Source: an uncultured Lachnospiraceae bacterium
Lineage (GTDB): Bacteria; Bacillota_A; Clostridia; Lachnospirales; Lachnospiraceae
Reading direction: 5' to 3'
DNA length: 12,065 bases
Assembly: GCA_910587905.1 (NCBI GenBank)
Contig: CAJUOF010000242.1
Coordinates: 1 to 12,065, forward strand
A program made the position numbers and the translations under genes. Shown here in pieces: positions 1 through 6,440 of the stretch (position 1 is its first letter; each line of letters begins with the position of its first letter). Below the pieces are notes generated by a model that searched no databases, was not told where the DNA came from, and saw only the letters and a program-made list of their open reading frames with translations.

Positions 1-1230
1 CGGGCGATCAAATCCAAAAAAGGGGCACAGCTTTCCACGGTGCTCCTGGGCTCCCTGATTTTAGTGGACGACTATTTCAACTGTCTGACGGTGGGCACGG
101 TCATGCGGCCGGTGACGGACAAGTACGAGGTGAGCCGGGCGAAGCTTGCATACATCATCGACGCCACGGCGGCGCCGATCTGCATCATCGCTCCCATTTC
201 AAGCTGGGCGGCGGCAGTGGGTTCCTCTTTGCCGGAAAACTGTGGCATTGACGGCTTCAACCTGTTTTTGCGGACGATTCCCTTTAACCTGTACGCGATC
301 CTCACGATCCTTTTCATGATCTATATCATTGTCCGAAACGTGGATTACGGGACCATGCGGGCCTACGAGGAAAGAATCGCCGCAGAGGGGGAGGAGACCA
401 GCGGGGACAAGGACCTGGAGGTGACGGGAAACGGGAAGGTCATCGACCTGGTGCTTCCCATTGCGGTGCTGATCGTGTTCTGCATTACCGCCATGCTCTA
501 TACGGGCGGAATTTTGGACGGTGCGGGGATCGTGAATGCCTTTGCCGATTGCGATTCTGCAAAAAGCCTGGTGCTCGGCTCCTTCTTCACCCTGGTCGTG
601 GTGTTTGTCATGTACCTGCCGAGAAAGGTCATTACCTTCCGGGAGTTTTGTGACAGCTTTGTGGAGGGCTTTAAGGCCATGACTCCCGCCATCATGATCC
701 TCTGCCTGGCCTGGACCCTGTCCGGTGTGTGCAATGAGGATTACTTAAATATCGGTGGATTTGTCAGCGGCGTGGTGGGAGGCAGTGCCCTGGTGGGCAT
801 GCTGCTTCCGGCGATTCTGTTTGTGGTCGCTACGGGGCTTTCCTTTGCCACCGGTACTTCCTGGGGAACCTTCGGCATCCTGATTCCCATTGCAGTCCAG
901 GTGGTGGGGACGGCGGATATCAACATGCTGACCATTACCACGGCAGCAATTCTGGCGGGAGCCGTGTGCGGCGATCACATTTCTCCTATTTCCGACACGA
1001 CGATCCTGGCTTCTGCGGGCGCTCAGTGCAACCATATCAACCATGTCTCGACGCAGATTCCTTATGCGCTGACTGTGGCCGGCTGCTGCTTTGTGGGCTT
1101 CCTGGCGGGAGGTCTTGCCGGAAATGGCTGGGTCGGGACCCTGGCTGGCCTGGTTGTGTTGGCGGTGGTGCTGCTTGTGATTGGGAGAAGGGCAAGTGTG
1201 GCGAGGAGGAAGGACAACATTGGATCTTGA
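1..1230 (+). CDS. Na+/H+ antiporter, NhaC family (5' end outside the window)
   Basis: The reading frame is open from base 1, so the first part of the gene (probably about 100 residues, judged from family members of roughly 450-500) lies upstream; 409 codons are visible. It is an integral membrane protein expected to exchange Na+ for H+ across the cytoplasmic membrane for pH and sodium homeostasis. The family call rests on the conserved stretches DDYFNCLTVGTVMRP near the window start, the AKLAYIIDATAAP...IAPISSW region, TGTSWGTFGI near base 855, and GDHISPISDTTILAS near base 970. About ten hydrophobic segments are separated by short loops, with one charged loop at about bases 355-440. The stop overlaps the start of the aldehyde dehydrogenase gene by 11 bases, so the two are co-transcribed and possibly translationally coupled. 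Ion specificity cannot be read from sequence; malate-lactate type NhaC relatives are an alternative. Confidence 0.88.
   Translation, partial: RAIKSKKGAQLSTVLLGSLILVDDYFNCLTVGTVMRPVTDKYEVSRAKLAYIIDATAAPICIIAPISSWAAAVGSSLPENCGIDGFNLFLRTIPFNLYAILTILFMIYIIVRNVDYGTMRAYEERIAAEGEETSGDKDLEVTGNGKVIDLVLPIAVLIVFCITAMLYTGGILDGAGIVNAFADCDSAKSLVLGSFFTLVVVFVMYLPRKVITFREFCDSFVEGFKAMTPAIMILCLAWTLSGVCNEDYLNIGGFVSGVVGGSALVGMLLPAILFVVATGLSFATGTSWGTFGILIPIAVQVVGTADINMLTITTAAILAGAVCGDHISPISDTTILASAGAQCNHINHVSTQIPYALTVAGCCFVGFLAGGLAGNGWVGTLAGLVVLAVVLLVIGRRASVARRKDNIGS
1204..1213 (+). promoter_or_regulatory. Ribosome binding site that decides the TTG start of the aldehyde dehydrogenase
   Basis: AGGAGGAAGG lies inside the last codons of the antiporter gene. 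Its AGGAGG core ends 10 bases before the TTG at 1220. No ATG in the frame has a comparable site nearby, and the upstream in-frame TTG at 1181 has none. This supports initiation at 1220. Confidence 0.7.
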
Positions 1231-2590
1231 AGCGTTGGTGAAGAGGCAGAGGGAATATTTTGATTCCGGGGTGACAAAATCGGTGGAATTTCGCCTGGAA
1301 AAGCTTCGGGCGCTGAGGGCTGAGATTAGGCGGAAGGAAGGCCGGGTCCACGAAGCGCTGAAAAAGGATCTGAATAAGTCGGACTTTGAGTCCTATATGA
1401 CGGAGACAGGGCTTGCAATCTCGGAGCTTGGCTATCTGGAAAAACATTTGAAAGGCTATGCCAGACCCAAGAGACATCTGACTCCGCTGGCGCATTTTCA
1501 CGGAAAGAGTTTTACGGTGGCGGAGCCCTACGGAGTGACTCTGATCATGTCTCCCTGGAATTATCCGTTCATGCTCTGCATGGAGCCGCTTGCGGGGGCA
1601 ATCGCCGCAGGAAATTGTTGCATCTTAAAGCCTTCGGCCTATGCGCCCGCCGTTTCCGCGGTCATCAAAGAACTGGTGGAGGCCGTGTTTCCGCCAGGAT
1701 ATGTGGCTGTGGTGGAGGGAGGCAGAGAGGAGAATGCGGCGCTTCTGGAACAGCGGTTTGACTATATCTTTTTTACCGGCGGCGTGAAGGTGGGAAGGCT
1801 GGTCCTGGAAAAGGCTTCCCGCTATCTGACTCCGGTGACGCTGGAACTGGGCGGAAAAAGTCCCTGCATCATTGACGGGACGGCGGACCTTAAGACGGCG
1901 GCGAAGCGCCTGGCGTTCGGAAAGTTTTTAAATGCGGGGCAGACCTGTGTGGCCCCGGACTATCTTCTGATCCAGGAGAGCGTGAAGGAGCAGTTTCTGG
2001 AGCTTTTTGAGACGGCGGCGAAACATATGTATGGGGAGAAGCCTTTGGAAAATCCGGACTACCCGAAGATCATCAACGAGAAACATTTTGAGCGGGTGAG
2101 CGGGCTGATTGAGGGGATGGAGGTCCGAATGGGCGGCGAAGGAAATCGGGAAACGCTGCAGATCGCCCCGACGGTGTTGGATGGGGTGACGGCGGATGCG
2201 CCCGTCATGCAGGAAGAGATTTTCGGCCCGGTTCTTCCAGTGCTCACCTTCCGGGAACTCGGCGAGGCGGAAGCCTTTGTGAGAGGGCGGGAAAAACCTC
2301 TGGCTTGCTATGTTTTTACGAGGAGCAGGGAGACAGAGCGCAGACTCCTTTCTTCGCTGAGTTTTGGCGGCGGCTGTATCAACGACACGATCATTCATCT
2401 GGCCTCCTCCCGCATGGGCTTTGGCGGCGTGGGAATGAGCGGGATGGGAAGCTACCATGGAAGGAAGAGCTTTGAGACCTTCAGCCATGAGAAGAGTATC
2501 GTGAAAAAATATAACTGGCTCGACATGCCGATCCGTTATCAGCCCTATACGAAGGGGAAGGAACGGCTGCTAAAATTGTTTTTAAAGTGA
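1220..2590 (+). CDS. Aldehyde dehydrogenase, ALDH3-type, NAD(P)+-dependent
   Basis: A 456-residue soluble enzyme expected to oxidise an aldehyde to the carboxylic acid with NAD(P)+; substrate unknown. Motifs in order: SPWNYPF with catalytic-site Asn114, the cofactor-fold segment FTGGVKVGR, LELGGKSP with the general base Glu209, NAGQTC with nucleophile Cys243, and EEIFGPVLPV near the C-terminal third. Counting from the TTG at 1220, Asn114, Glu209 and Cys243 fall at the same numbers used for mammalian ALDH3A1, which independently supports this start. Length (about 450) and the absence of the N-terminal extension of the 480-500 residue ALDH classes also fit ALDH3. The C-terminal stretch is basic (KGKERLLKLFLK) but is not a clear membrane anchor. 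The gene overlaps the antiporter by 11 bases. Bacterial relatives of this group are often annotated as fatty- or general aldehyde dehydrogenases. Confidence 0.92.
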   Translation: MDLEALVKRQREYFDSGVTKSVEFRLEKLRALRAEIRRKEGRVHEALKKDLNKSDFESYMTETGLAISELGYLEKHLKGYARPKRHLTPLAHFHGKSFTVAEPYGVTLIMSPWNYPFMLCMEPLAGAIAAGNCCILKPSAYAPAVSAVIKELVEAVFPPGYVAVVEGGREENAALLEQRFDYIFFTGGVKVGRLVLEKASRYLTPVTLELGGKSPCIIDGTADLKTAAKRLAFGKFLNAGQTCVAPDYLLIQESVKEQFLELFETAAKHMYGEKPLENPDYPKIINEKHFERVSGLIEGMEVRMGGEGNRETLQIAPTVLDGVTADAPVMQEEIFGPVLPVLTFRELGEAEAFVRGREKPLACYVFTRSRETERRLLSSLSFGGGCINDTIIHLASSRMGFGGVGMSGMGSYHGRKSFETFSHEKSIVKKYNWLDMPIRYQPYTKGKERLLKLFLK

Positions 2591-2623
2591 GGCGCCTTTT
2601 TTGCAAGAAGCATAAGGTTTCTG

Positions 2624-2652
2624 TTGTATGTGCCCTGGTTTTTCAGTATAAT
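2624..2652 (+). promoter_or_regulatory. Probable sigma-A type promoter of malQ
   Basis: A perfect -10 hexamer TATAAT (2647-2652) is preceded, at 17 bp spacing, by TTGTAT (2624-2629), which matches only the TTG of the -35 consensus. It lies in the 89-base gap between the aldehyde dehydrogenase stop and malQ and would start transcription about 20 bases before the malQ ribosome site (GAGGGAGGG, 2666-2674). It implies that malQ and the following regulator form their own transcription unit. Confidence 0.65.
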
Positions 2653-2679
2653 AGAAGAAAAACAAGAGGGAGGGAACCA

Positions 2680-4182
2680 ATGATGAACAGCCGGACTTTA
2701 GAGCGGGGAGCGGGGGTTTTGCTTCCCATTACCAGCCTTCCGTCCCCTTATGGAATTGGGACCTTTGGAAAGGCTGCCTACCAATTTATCGACTTTTTAA
2801 GGAGTGCGGGGCAGAAATACTGGCAGGTGCTCCCTATGGGACCAACCAGCTACGGAGACAGCCCTTATCAATCCTTTTCCGCCTTTGCCGGAAACCCTTA
2901 TTTCATCGACCTGGAGACCTTGATGGAGGAGGGGCTTCTGGAGAAATGGGATGCGGAGAAGTATTTTTGGGGTGAGCCGGAGTCTTATGTTTCCTACGAG
3001 GACATATACAGAAACCGGTTCCGGGTGCTCAGGAAGGCTTTTGGGAGCAGCCGCCATAAGGAGACAGAGGAATTTGCAGCCTTCCGGGAAGAGAACGCTT
3101 ACTGGCTGGAGGATTACTGCCTTTACATGGCCTGCAAGGGACAGTTTGAGAACGAGAGCTGGCTTCTTTGGGATGCGGACATTCGGTTCCGGGAGGAAGA
3201 GGCTCTTGCCAGATACCGGGAGCTTTTGAAGGACGAGATGGAATTCTGGGAATTCTGCCAGTATCATTTCTTCCGGCAGTGGAGGAAGCTTAAGAAGTAT
3301 GCAAAGGAAAGGGGAGTCCAGATCATCGGAGATATTCCCATCTATGCGGCCCTTGACAGTGCCGACGTGTGGAGCCATCCGGGACTGTTTCAGTTGGACG
3401 AGGAAAACCTTCTGCCCAAATTCATCGCCGGAGTGCCGCCCGATGCGTTCAGCGATACGGGACAGCTCTGGGGCAATCCCCTTTATGACTGGGGTGCCAT
3501 GGAAAAGGACGACTTTACCTGGTGGCGCAGGCGGATTGCATCCTCTAAGGGGCTTTACGATGCACTCCGGATCGATCATTTCATCGGGATTACCAGGTAT
3601 TATGCGGTGCCCGGAGGGGCGAAGGACAGCCGGACCGGTGCTTACCGGGAGGGGCCGGGGACGAAGCTGACGGACGTGATCAACGAGGAGGCCGGGGAGA
3701 TGAAGATCATCGCCGAGGACCTTGGCACGGTGACTCCCGAGGTGCGGAAGCTTCTGAAGGACAACGGCTATCCGGGTATGAAGGTGCTGGCTTTTGGCTT
3801 TGACGGCGACCCGGCCAACGAGCATCTGCCTCACAATTACCGGACCTCCAACTGCGTGGCCTATGGTGGGACCCACGACAACGAGACTTTGACGGGGCTG
3901 TTCTGCGACAAGTCCGACGAGGTTTTGACGTACCTGTTCGAGCTGCTTGGCACAAGGAACCGGGACGACATCGTGGAGGGACTTTTCAGGCAGGCATATG
4001 GAAGCATTGCGGACGTGGTGGTTTTCCAGGCCCAGGACGTTTTGGGACTTGACAATTCTGCCAGGATGAATTTTCCCTCGACCCTGGGGGGCAACTGGAG
4101 ATGGAGGCTTAAGAAGGGACAGCTTGGAGATGAGGAGGCCGAGTTCTTAAGGTTCCTGGTACATGTGTATAACCGGTATTGA
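2680..4182 (+). CDS. malQ: 4-alpha-glucanotransferase (amylomaltase), GH77
   Basis: Cytoplasmic enzyme of 500 residues, the usual bacterial size. It transfers alpha-1,4-glucan segments between maltodextrins and releases glucose in maltodextrin or glycogen use. The N-terminus has the typical GVLLPITSLPSPYGIG and SPYQSFSAFAGNPYFIDL stretches. The GH77 catalytic triad is visible: nucleophile Asp299 in LRIDHFIG, acid/base Glu346 in IAEDLG, and Asp400 in GTHDNET. These sit within a few residues of the Thermus aquaticus positions (293, 340, 395). ATG codons at 2680 and 2683 are adjacent; both lie behind GAGGGAGGG, and the first is chosen. The open frame continues upstream to 2587, but that stretch has no family similarity and covers the promoter. 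The gene is followed after 44 bases by an HTH regulator. No phosphorylase or maltodextrin transporter gene is in the window. Confidence 0.96.
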   Translation: MMNSRTLERGAGVLLPITSLPSPYGIGTFGKAAYQFIDFLRSAGQKYWQVLPMGPTSYGDSPYQSFSAFAGNPYFIDLETLMEEGLLEKWDAEKYFWGEPESYVSYEDIYRNRFRVLRKAFGSSRHKETEEFAAFREENAYWLEDYCLYMACKGQFENESWLLWDADIRFREEEALARYRELLKDEMEFWEFCQYHFFRQWRKLKKYAKERGVQIIGDIPIYAALDSADVWSHPGLFQLDEENLLPKFIAGVPPDAFSDTGQLWGNPLYDWGAMEKDDFTWWRRRIASSKGLYDALRIDHFIGITRYYAVPGGAKDSRTGAYREGPGTKLTDVINEEAGEMKIIAEDLGTVTPEVRKLLKDNGYPGMKVLAFGFDGDPANEHLPHNYRTSNCVAYGGTHDNETLTGLFCDKSDEVLTYLFELLGTRNRDDIVEGLFRQAYGSIADVVVFQAQDVLGLDNSARMNFPSTLGGNWRWRLKKGQLGDEEAEFLRFLVHVYNRY

Positions 4183-4210
4183 CGCTGCAGGAAAGGTTTG
4201 TCGAATATGT

Positions 4211-4220
4211 GGAAGGGAGG
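4211..4220 (+). promoter_or_regulatory. Ribosome binding site that decides the regulator start
   Basis: GGAAGGGAGG ends 6 bases before the ATG at 4227. The longer reading frame could begin with a TTG at 4179 overlapping the malQ stop, but no purine-rich site precedes that codon. The ATG at 4227 is therefore preferred, and the protein then begins directly with its helix-turn-helix. Confidence 0.7.
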
Positions 4221-4226
4221 CCGGAT

Positions 4227-4865
4227 ATGGCGAGAGCAGCCAATCAGAAACTAAAGATTCTGTACATACTGAAGCTTTTGGAGCACAGCGACGAAACTCA
4301 TGTGGTGACAATGAGGGAGATCCTGGCGGAGCTTGCCGCCCACGGGATCCAGGCGGAACGGAAGCGGATTTATGACGATTTGGATGCTCTGCGCAGATTC
4401 GGCTATCCCATTGCCGCCAGAAGGGGCCGCATGGCCGGATATTATCTGGAGCCGGAAGAACATGCGGTGGCTTCGAAGGACGGGGAAGACATGCGCTCCT
4501 GTGAGAAGGCGCAGGAGGAGTCTTCCGGATGCTTGGCGGAGGATTTCGAAGCACGGAACGAAATGGACCATTCCAAAAATCGGCCGGAATGGTTGGTTTT
4601 TGGAAATACGAAGATAGAGCTTTCCTGCGCAGACGAGACGGCAAAGGACATATGGGAGGAACTCGGCGGGAAGGGCTTTGTCAAAAGAAAGGCCGGAAAA
4701 CGTCCGGGAGATACCTTGTTGAAATGGAAGGTAAAGCCGGGAGCAGGATTTTATGGCTGGCTGGCCGGCTTTGGCTGTCAGGTACGCCTTGAGGGACCGC
4801 CCGCAGTCATCAAAGGATACCGGAGGTTTTTGAAGGAAATACGGAACCTGTACAGGGAGGAATGA
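4227..4865 (+). CDS. Small HTH transcriptional regulator with WYL-family C-terminal (WCX-like) domain, lacking the WYL domain
   Basis: A 212-residue putative DNA-binding protein. Residues 1-75 form a winged HTH of the type found at the start of WYL-family regulators: KLKILYILKLLEH, then TMREILAELAAHGI, then AERKRIYDDLDALRRFGYPI and a GYYLEP wing end. Residues 76-120 are a charged, low-complexity linker. Residues about 121-212 resemble the WCX region that closes WYL proteins: FYGWLAGFGCQVRLEGP followed by VIKGYRRFLKEIRNLY. Full WYL regulators of this kind are usually over 300 residues and hold a ligand-binding WYL domain between these parts; here it is missing, with no stop or frameshift to suggest decay. 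The gene follows malQ by 44 bases and precedes a terminator, so it likely shares the malQ transcript. Control of malQ or of maltodextrin genes is inference only. Confidence 0.72.
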   Translation: MARAANQKLKILYILKLLEHSDETHVVTMREILAELAAHGIQAERKRIYDDLDALRRFGYPIAARRGRMAGYYLEPEEHAVASKDGEDMRSCEKAQEESSGCLAEDFEARNEMDHSKNRPEWLVFGNTKIELSCADETAKDIWEELGGKGFVKRKAGKRPGDTLLKWKVKPGAGFYGWLAGFGCQVRLEGPPAVIKGYRRFLKEIRNLYREE

Positions 4866-4907
4866 GAAGGTTATCCTGCATTTGCGGTGCCTCTCAGATT
4901 TTTGCGT

Positions 4908-4938
4908 GTCCGGACAGTGGAATGTCCGGACCTTTTTT
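4908..4938 (+). terminator. Rho-independent terminator of the malQ-regulator unit
   Basis: GTCCGGACA (4908-4916) pairs perfectly with TGTCCGGAC (4923-4931), giving a 9-bp GC-rich stem with a 6-base loop, followed by C and six T residues (4933-4938). It begins 42 bases after the regulator stop. Each arm, GTCCGGAC, is itself a palindrome. Confidence 0.88.
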
Positions 4939-5033
4939 GCACACGCCTGTGCAGAGGAAAGATGCCACTGGGGTGGCGCATGGGCGGTGCGACGAGTAGG
5001 GGAAAAGACTTCTCCCCTACTCGATTGCACACG
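4937..5033 (+). repeat. Structured intergenic element bracketed by a 9-bp direct repeat
   Basis: TTGCACACG occurs at 4937-4945 and again at 5025-5033. Between and across the copies lie three consecutive hairpins: GCACA/TGTGC (4939-4943 with 4948-4952), GCCAC/GTGGC with a TGGG loop (4964-4968 with 4973-4977), and a long third hairpin at 4987-5030. The short ORFs here have no recognisable content. A REP-like or small non-autonomous mobile element, a small RNA, or a regulator-binding region are all possible; one copy alone cannot decide. Confidence 0.45.
4987..5030 (+). repeat. Long inverted repeat (11-bp perfect core) upstream of the sensor cassette
   Basis: CGAGTAGGGGA (4993-5003) and TCCCCTACTCG (5013-5023) are perfect complements separated by 9 bases. 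After a small internal loop, GTGC (4987-4990) pairs with GCAC (5027-5030), giving 15 paired positions in all. No T-run follows, so it is not a standard terminator. The half-site centres are about 20 bp apart, close to two helical turns, so a dimeric DNA-binding protein is as plausible as an RNA hairpin. It lies about 55 bases upstream of the predicted -10 of the next operon, outside that transcript. Confidence 0.6.
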
Positions 5034-5062
5034 GGCCAAAAAGGAGGGCTGCGGAAAGTGGC

Positions 5063-5091
5063 TATGTTTCGACAGGAATCTGTGTTATACT
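5063..5091 (+). promoter_or_regulatory. Probable extended -10 promoter of the SBP-kinase-regulator operon
   Basis: TATACT (5086-5091) carries an upstream TG one base away (TGT at 5083-5085), the extended -10 arrangement. The hexamer at the -35 distance, TATGTT (5063-5068), is poor. The start of transcription would fall near 5098, about 40 bases before the first gene. The inverted repeat at 4987-5030 sits just upstream. Confidence 0.5.
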
Positions 5092-5138
5092 TACAGACAG
5101 TGGAGAAAAATGGAAGAGGGATGGAGGCGGCATGATTG

Positions 5139-6440
5139 ATGAAACGGAAACGGTTCTGGAAGAGGGCGGCGGTGCTGGGGGTAGTCCTGTTTTTTTGTGC
5201 GACAGCCGCCGGGAAGCGGCAGGACGGGAGCCGGGTCGAGGAGAGGACGCCCGTTGAGCTGACGTTTTTTTTGAGGAAAAGGGAGACCATCCATATCTTC
5301 GAGTCCATCATCGAGTCGTTTAATGTGTCGCAGGACGAGGTGACCGTGCGGGCCGTGGTGGTGCCGAACCCGGATATCGAGCTGGAGATGCGGGCGGTGA
5401 GAGGGGAGTTCCCGGATATCGTGGAGATGATCGGTTCCTCGGAGGAGACGGTAAGGAAGTATGCGAAGGGCGGGTATCTGGCGCCCCTTGACGGGCTGGG
5501 GCTTTTGGAGCGGATGACGGACCCGGAAGGGTACGGGCCGTGGCTCCAGACGGACGGGAAGACTTACATCCTTCCGCTCTCCGTGAATTTTAAGGGCATT
5601 TTTTTGAACTGCGGGCTTTTGGAGCGGGCCGGCTACGGGATACCGGAATCCTGGGAGGAATTCCGGGAGCTTTTGGAGACGATCCGCGCCGACGGGGAGC
5701 TGGCGATGATCTTTCCGGACGGGGACACGTGGACTTATGCCCAGGGATGGGACACCGTGTATGGGGCCGAATGGGGAAACCGGTCGGAGGCCGTGCGCAT
5801 GGCGGCGGAAGGGATTCTGCCTTTGCAGGAAAACGAGGGGATCGTTGAGTCCTTGGAGCGGTATCTGGAGCTGCGCAGGTTCGGGCAGGAGGAATCCTGG
5901 AAGACGGGGTACGACGAGGCTCTCAGGCGGTTTGCCGGAGGGGAGGCCTATATGTTCATGCAGGGGAACTGGGCGTATTCTGCCATCAAGAAGCAGAATC
6001 CCAAGATCCGTCTGGCATTTATCCCTTTTCCGGCGGATGGAAGGGAAGGAAAGGTGTACGTGAAGCTGGACGCCAGCATCGCCCTGTCCGCATCCTGTGA
6101 GCATCCGGAAGCGGCAAGGGTGTTTTTGGACTATCTCCTGTCGGAGGAGGTGGCCAGGGAGTATGCGGAGAGGACGGGGTCCTATTCCCTGATCCGGGGA
6201 GGAAACGGGGACCTCTCTTTTGCGGAGCGCTTCACGGAGAAGTTTGAGAAGGGGTGGTTCGAGCTGGATACCGGCATCGCTTCGGGATATGTGGACACCA
6301 TGTGCGAGCAGATGATCCAAAAGCTGATCATGGAGCCGGAGGAGACGGACATACTGGACTGTTTGGCGGGGGTGAGCGAGGCGGCCAGGAGCAGGAGAGA
6401 GGAGATTTCGGGCGACAGGGGAGGTGCGCGGTCCGGATGA
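5139..6440 (+). CDS. Extracellular solute-binding protein (ABC sugar-binding type), probable partner of the adjacent sensor kinase
   Basis: A 433-residue exported protein of the family 1 sugar-binding type. Residues 1-25 are a signal sequence (a basic KRKRFWKR start, then AAVLGVVLFFCATAA). The only cysteine, Cys20, is preceded by LFF, a poor lipobox, so lipidation is uncertain; cleavage after ATA or TAA by signal peptidase I is an alternative. Typical family segments follow: LTFFL, EFPDIVEM, GGYLAPLDGL, YILPLSVNFKGIFLN (about residues 145-160), IPESWEEFRELLE and GEAYMFMQGNWAYSAIK. GGAGG at 5123-5127 precedes ATG 5139 by 11 bases; the in-frame TTG at 5136 is an equally spaced alternative. The stop overlaps the kinase start by 4 bases (ATGA). 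No permease or ATPase genes accompany it, so a sensing role is more likely than dedicated transport. The ligand is unknown; a maltodextrin is suggested only by the amylase downstream. Confidence 0.85.
   Translation: MKRKRFWKRAAVLGVVLFFCATAAGKRQDGSRVEERTPVELTFFLRKRETIHIFESIIESFNVSQDEVTVRAVVVPNPDIELEMRAVRGEFPDIVEMIGSSEETVRKYAKGGYLAPLDGLGLLERMTDPEGYGPWLQTDGKTYILPLSVNFKGIFLNCGLLERAGYGIPESWEEFRELLETIRADGELAMIFPDGDTWTYAQGWDTVYGAEWGNRSEAVRMAAEGILPLQENEGIVESLERYLELRRFGQEESWKTGYDEALRRFAGGEAYMFMQGNWAYSAIKKQNPKIRLAFIPFPADGREGKVYVKLDASIALSASCEHPEAARVFLDYLLSEEVAREYAERTGSYSLIRGGNGDLSFAERFTEKFEKGWFELDTGIASGYVDTMCEQMIQKLIMEPEETDILDCLAGVSEAARSRREEISGDRGGARSG

Noticed and set aside
2587..2606. GGCGCC followed by six T residues as a terminator for the aldehyde dehydrogenase
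   Set aside because: The palindrome leaves no loop and only a four-pair outer stem can be drawn. A stable hairpin is not supported.
2797..3876. Minus-strand open frame of 359 codons opposite malQ
   Set aside because: MalQ is certain on the plus strand, and the antisense product has shadow-type composition.
4882..5139. Small open frames on the plus strand in the intergenic region after the regulator
   Set aside because: They run through the terminator and the palindromes, have Cys/Arg/Trp-rich translations and lack ribosome sites.
5132..5257. ATG at 5132 as the start of a gene
   Set aside because: It opens a 41-codon frame that ends at TGA, overlapping the SBP signal peptide; the codon at 5139 leads into the family sequence.
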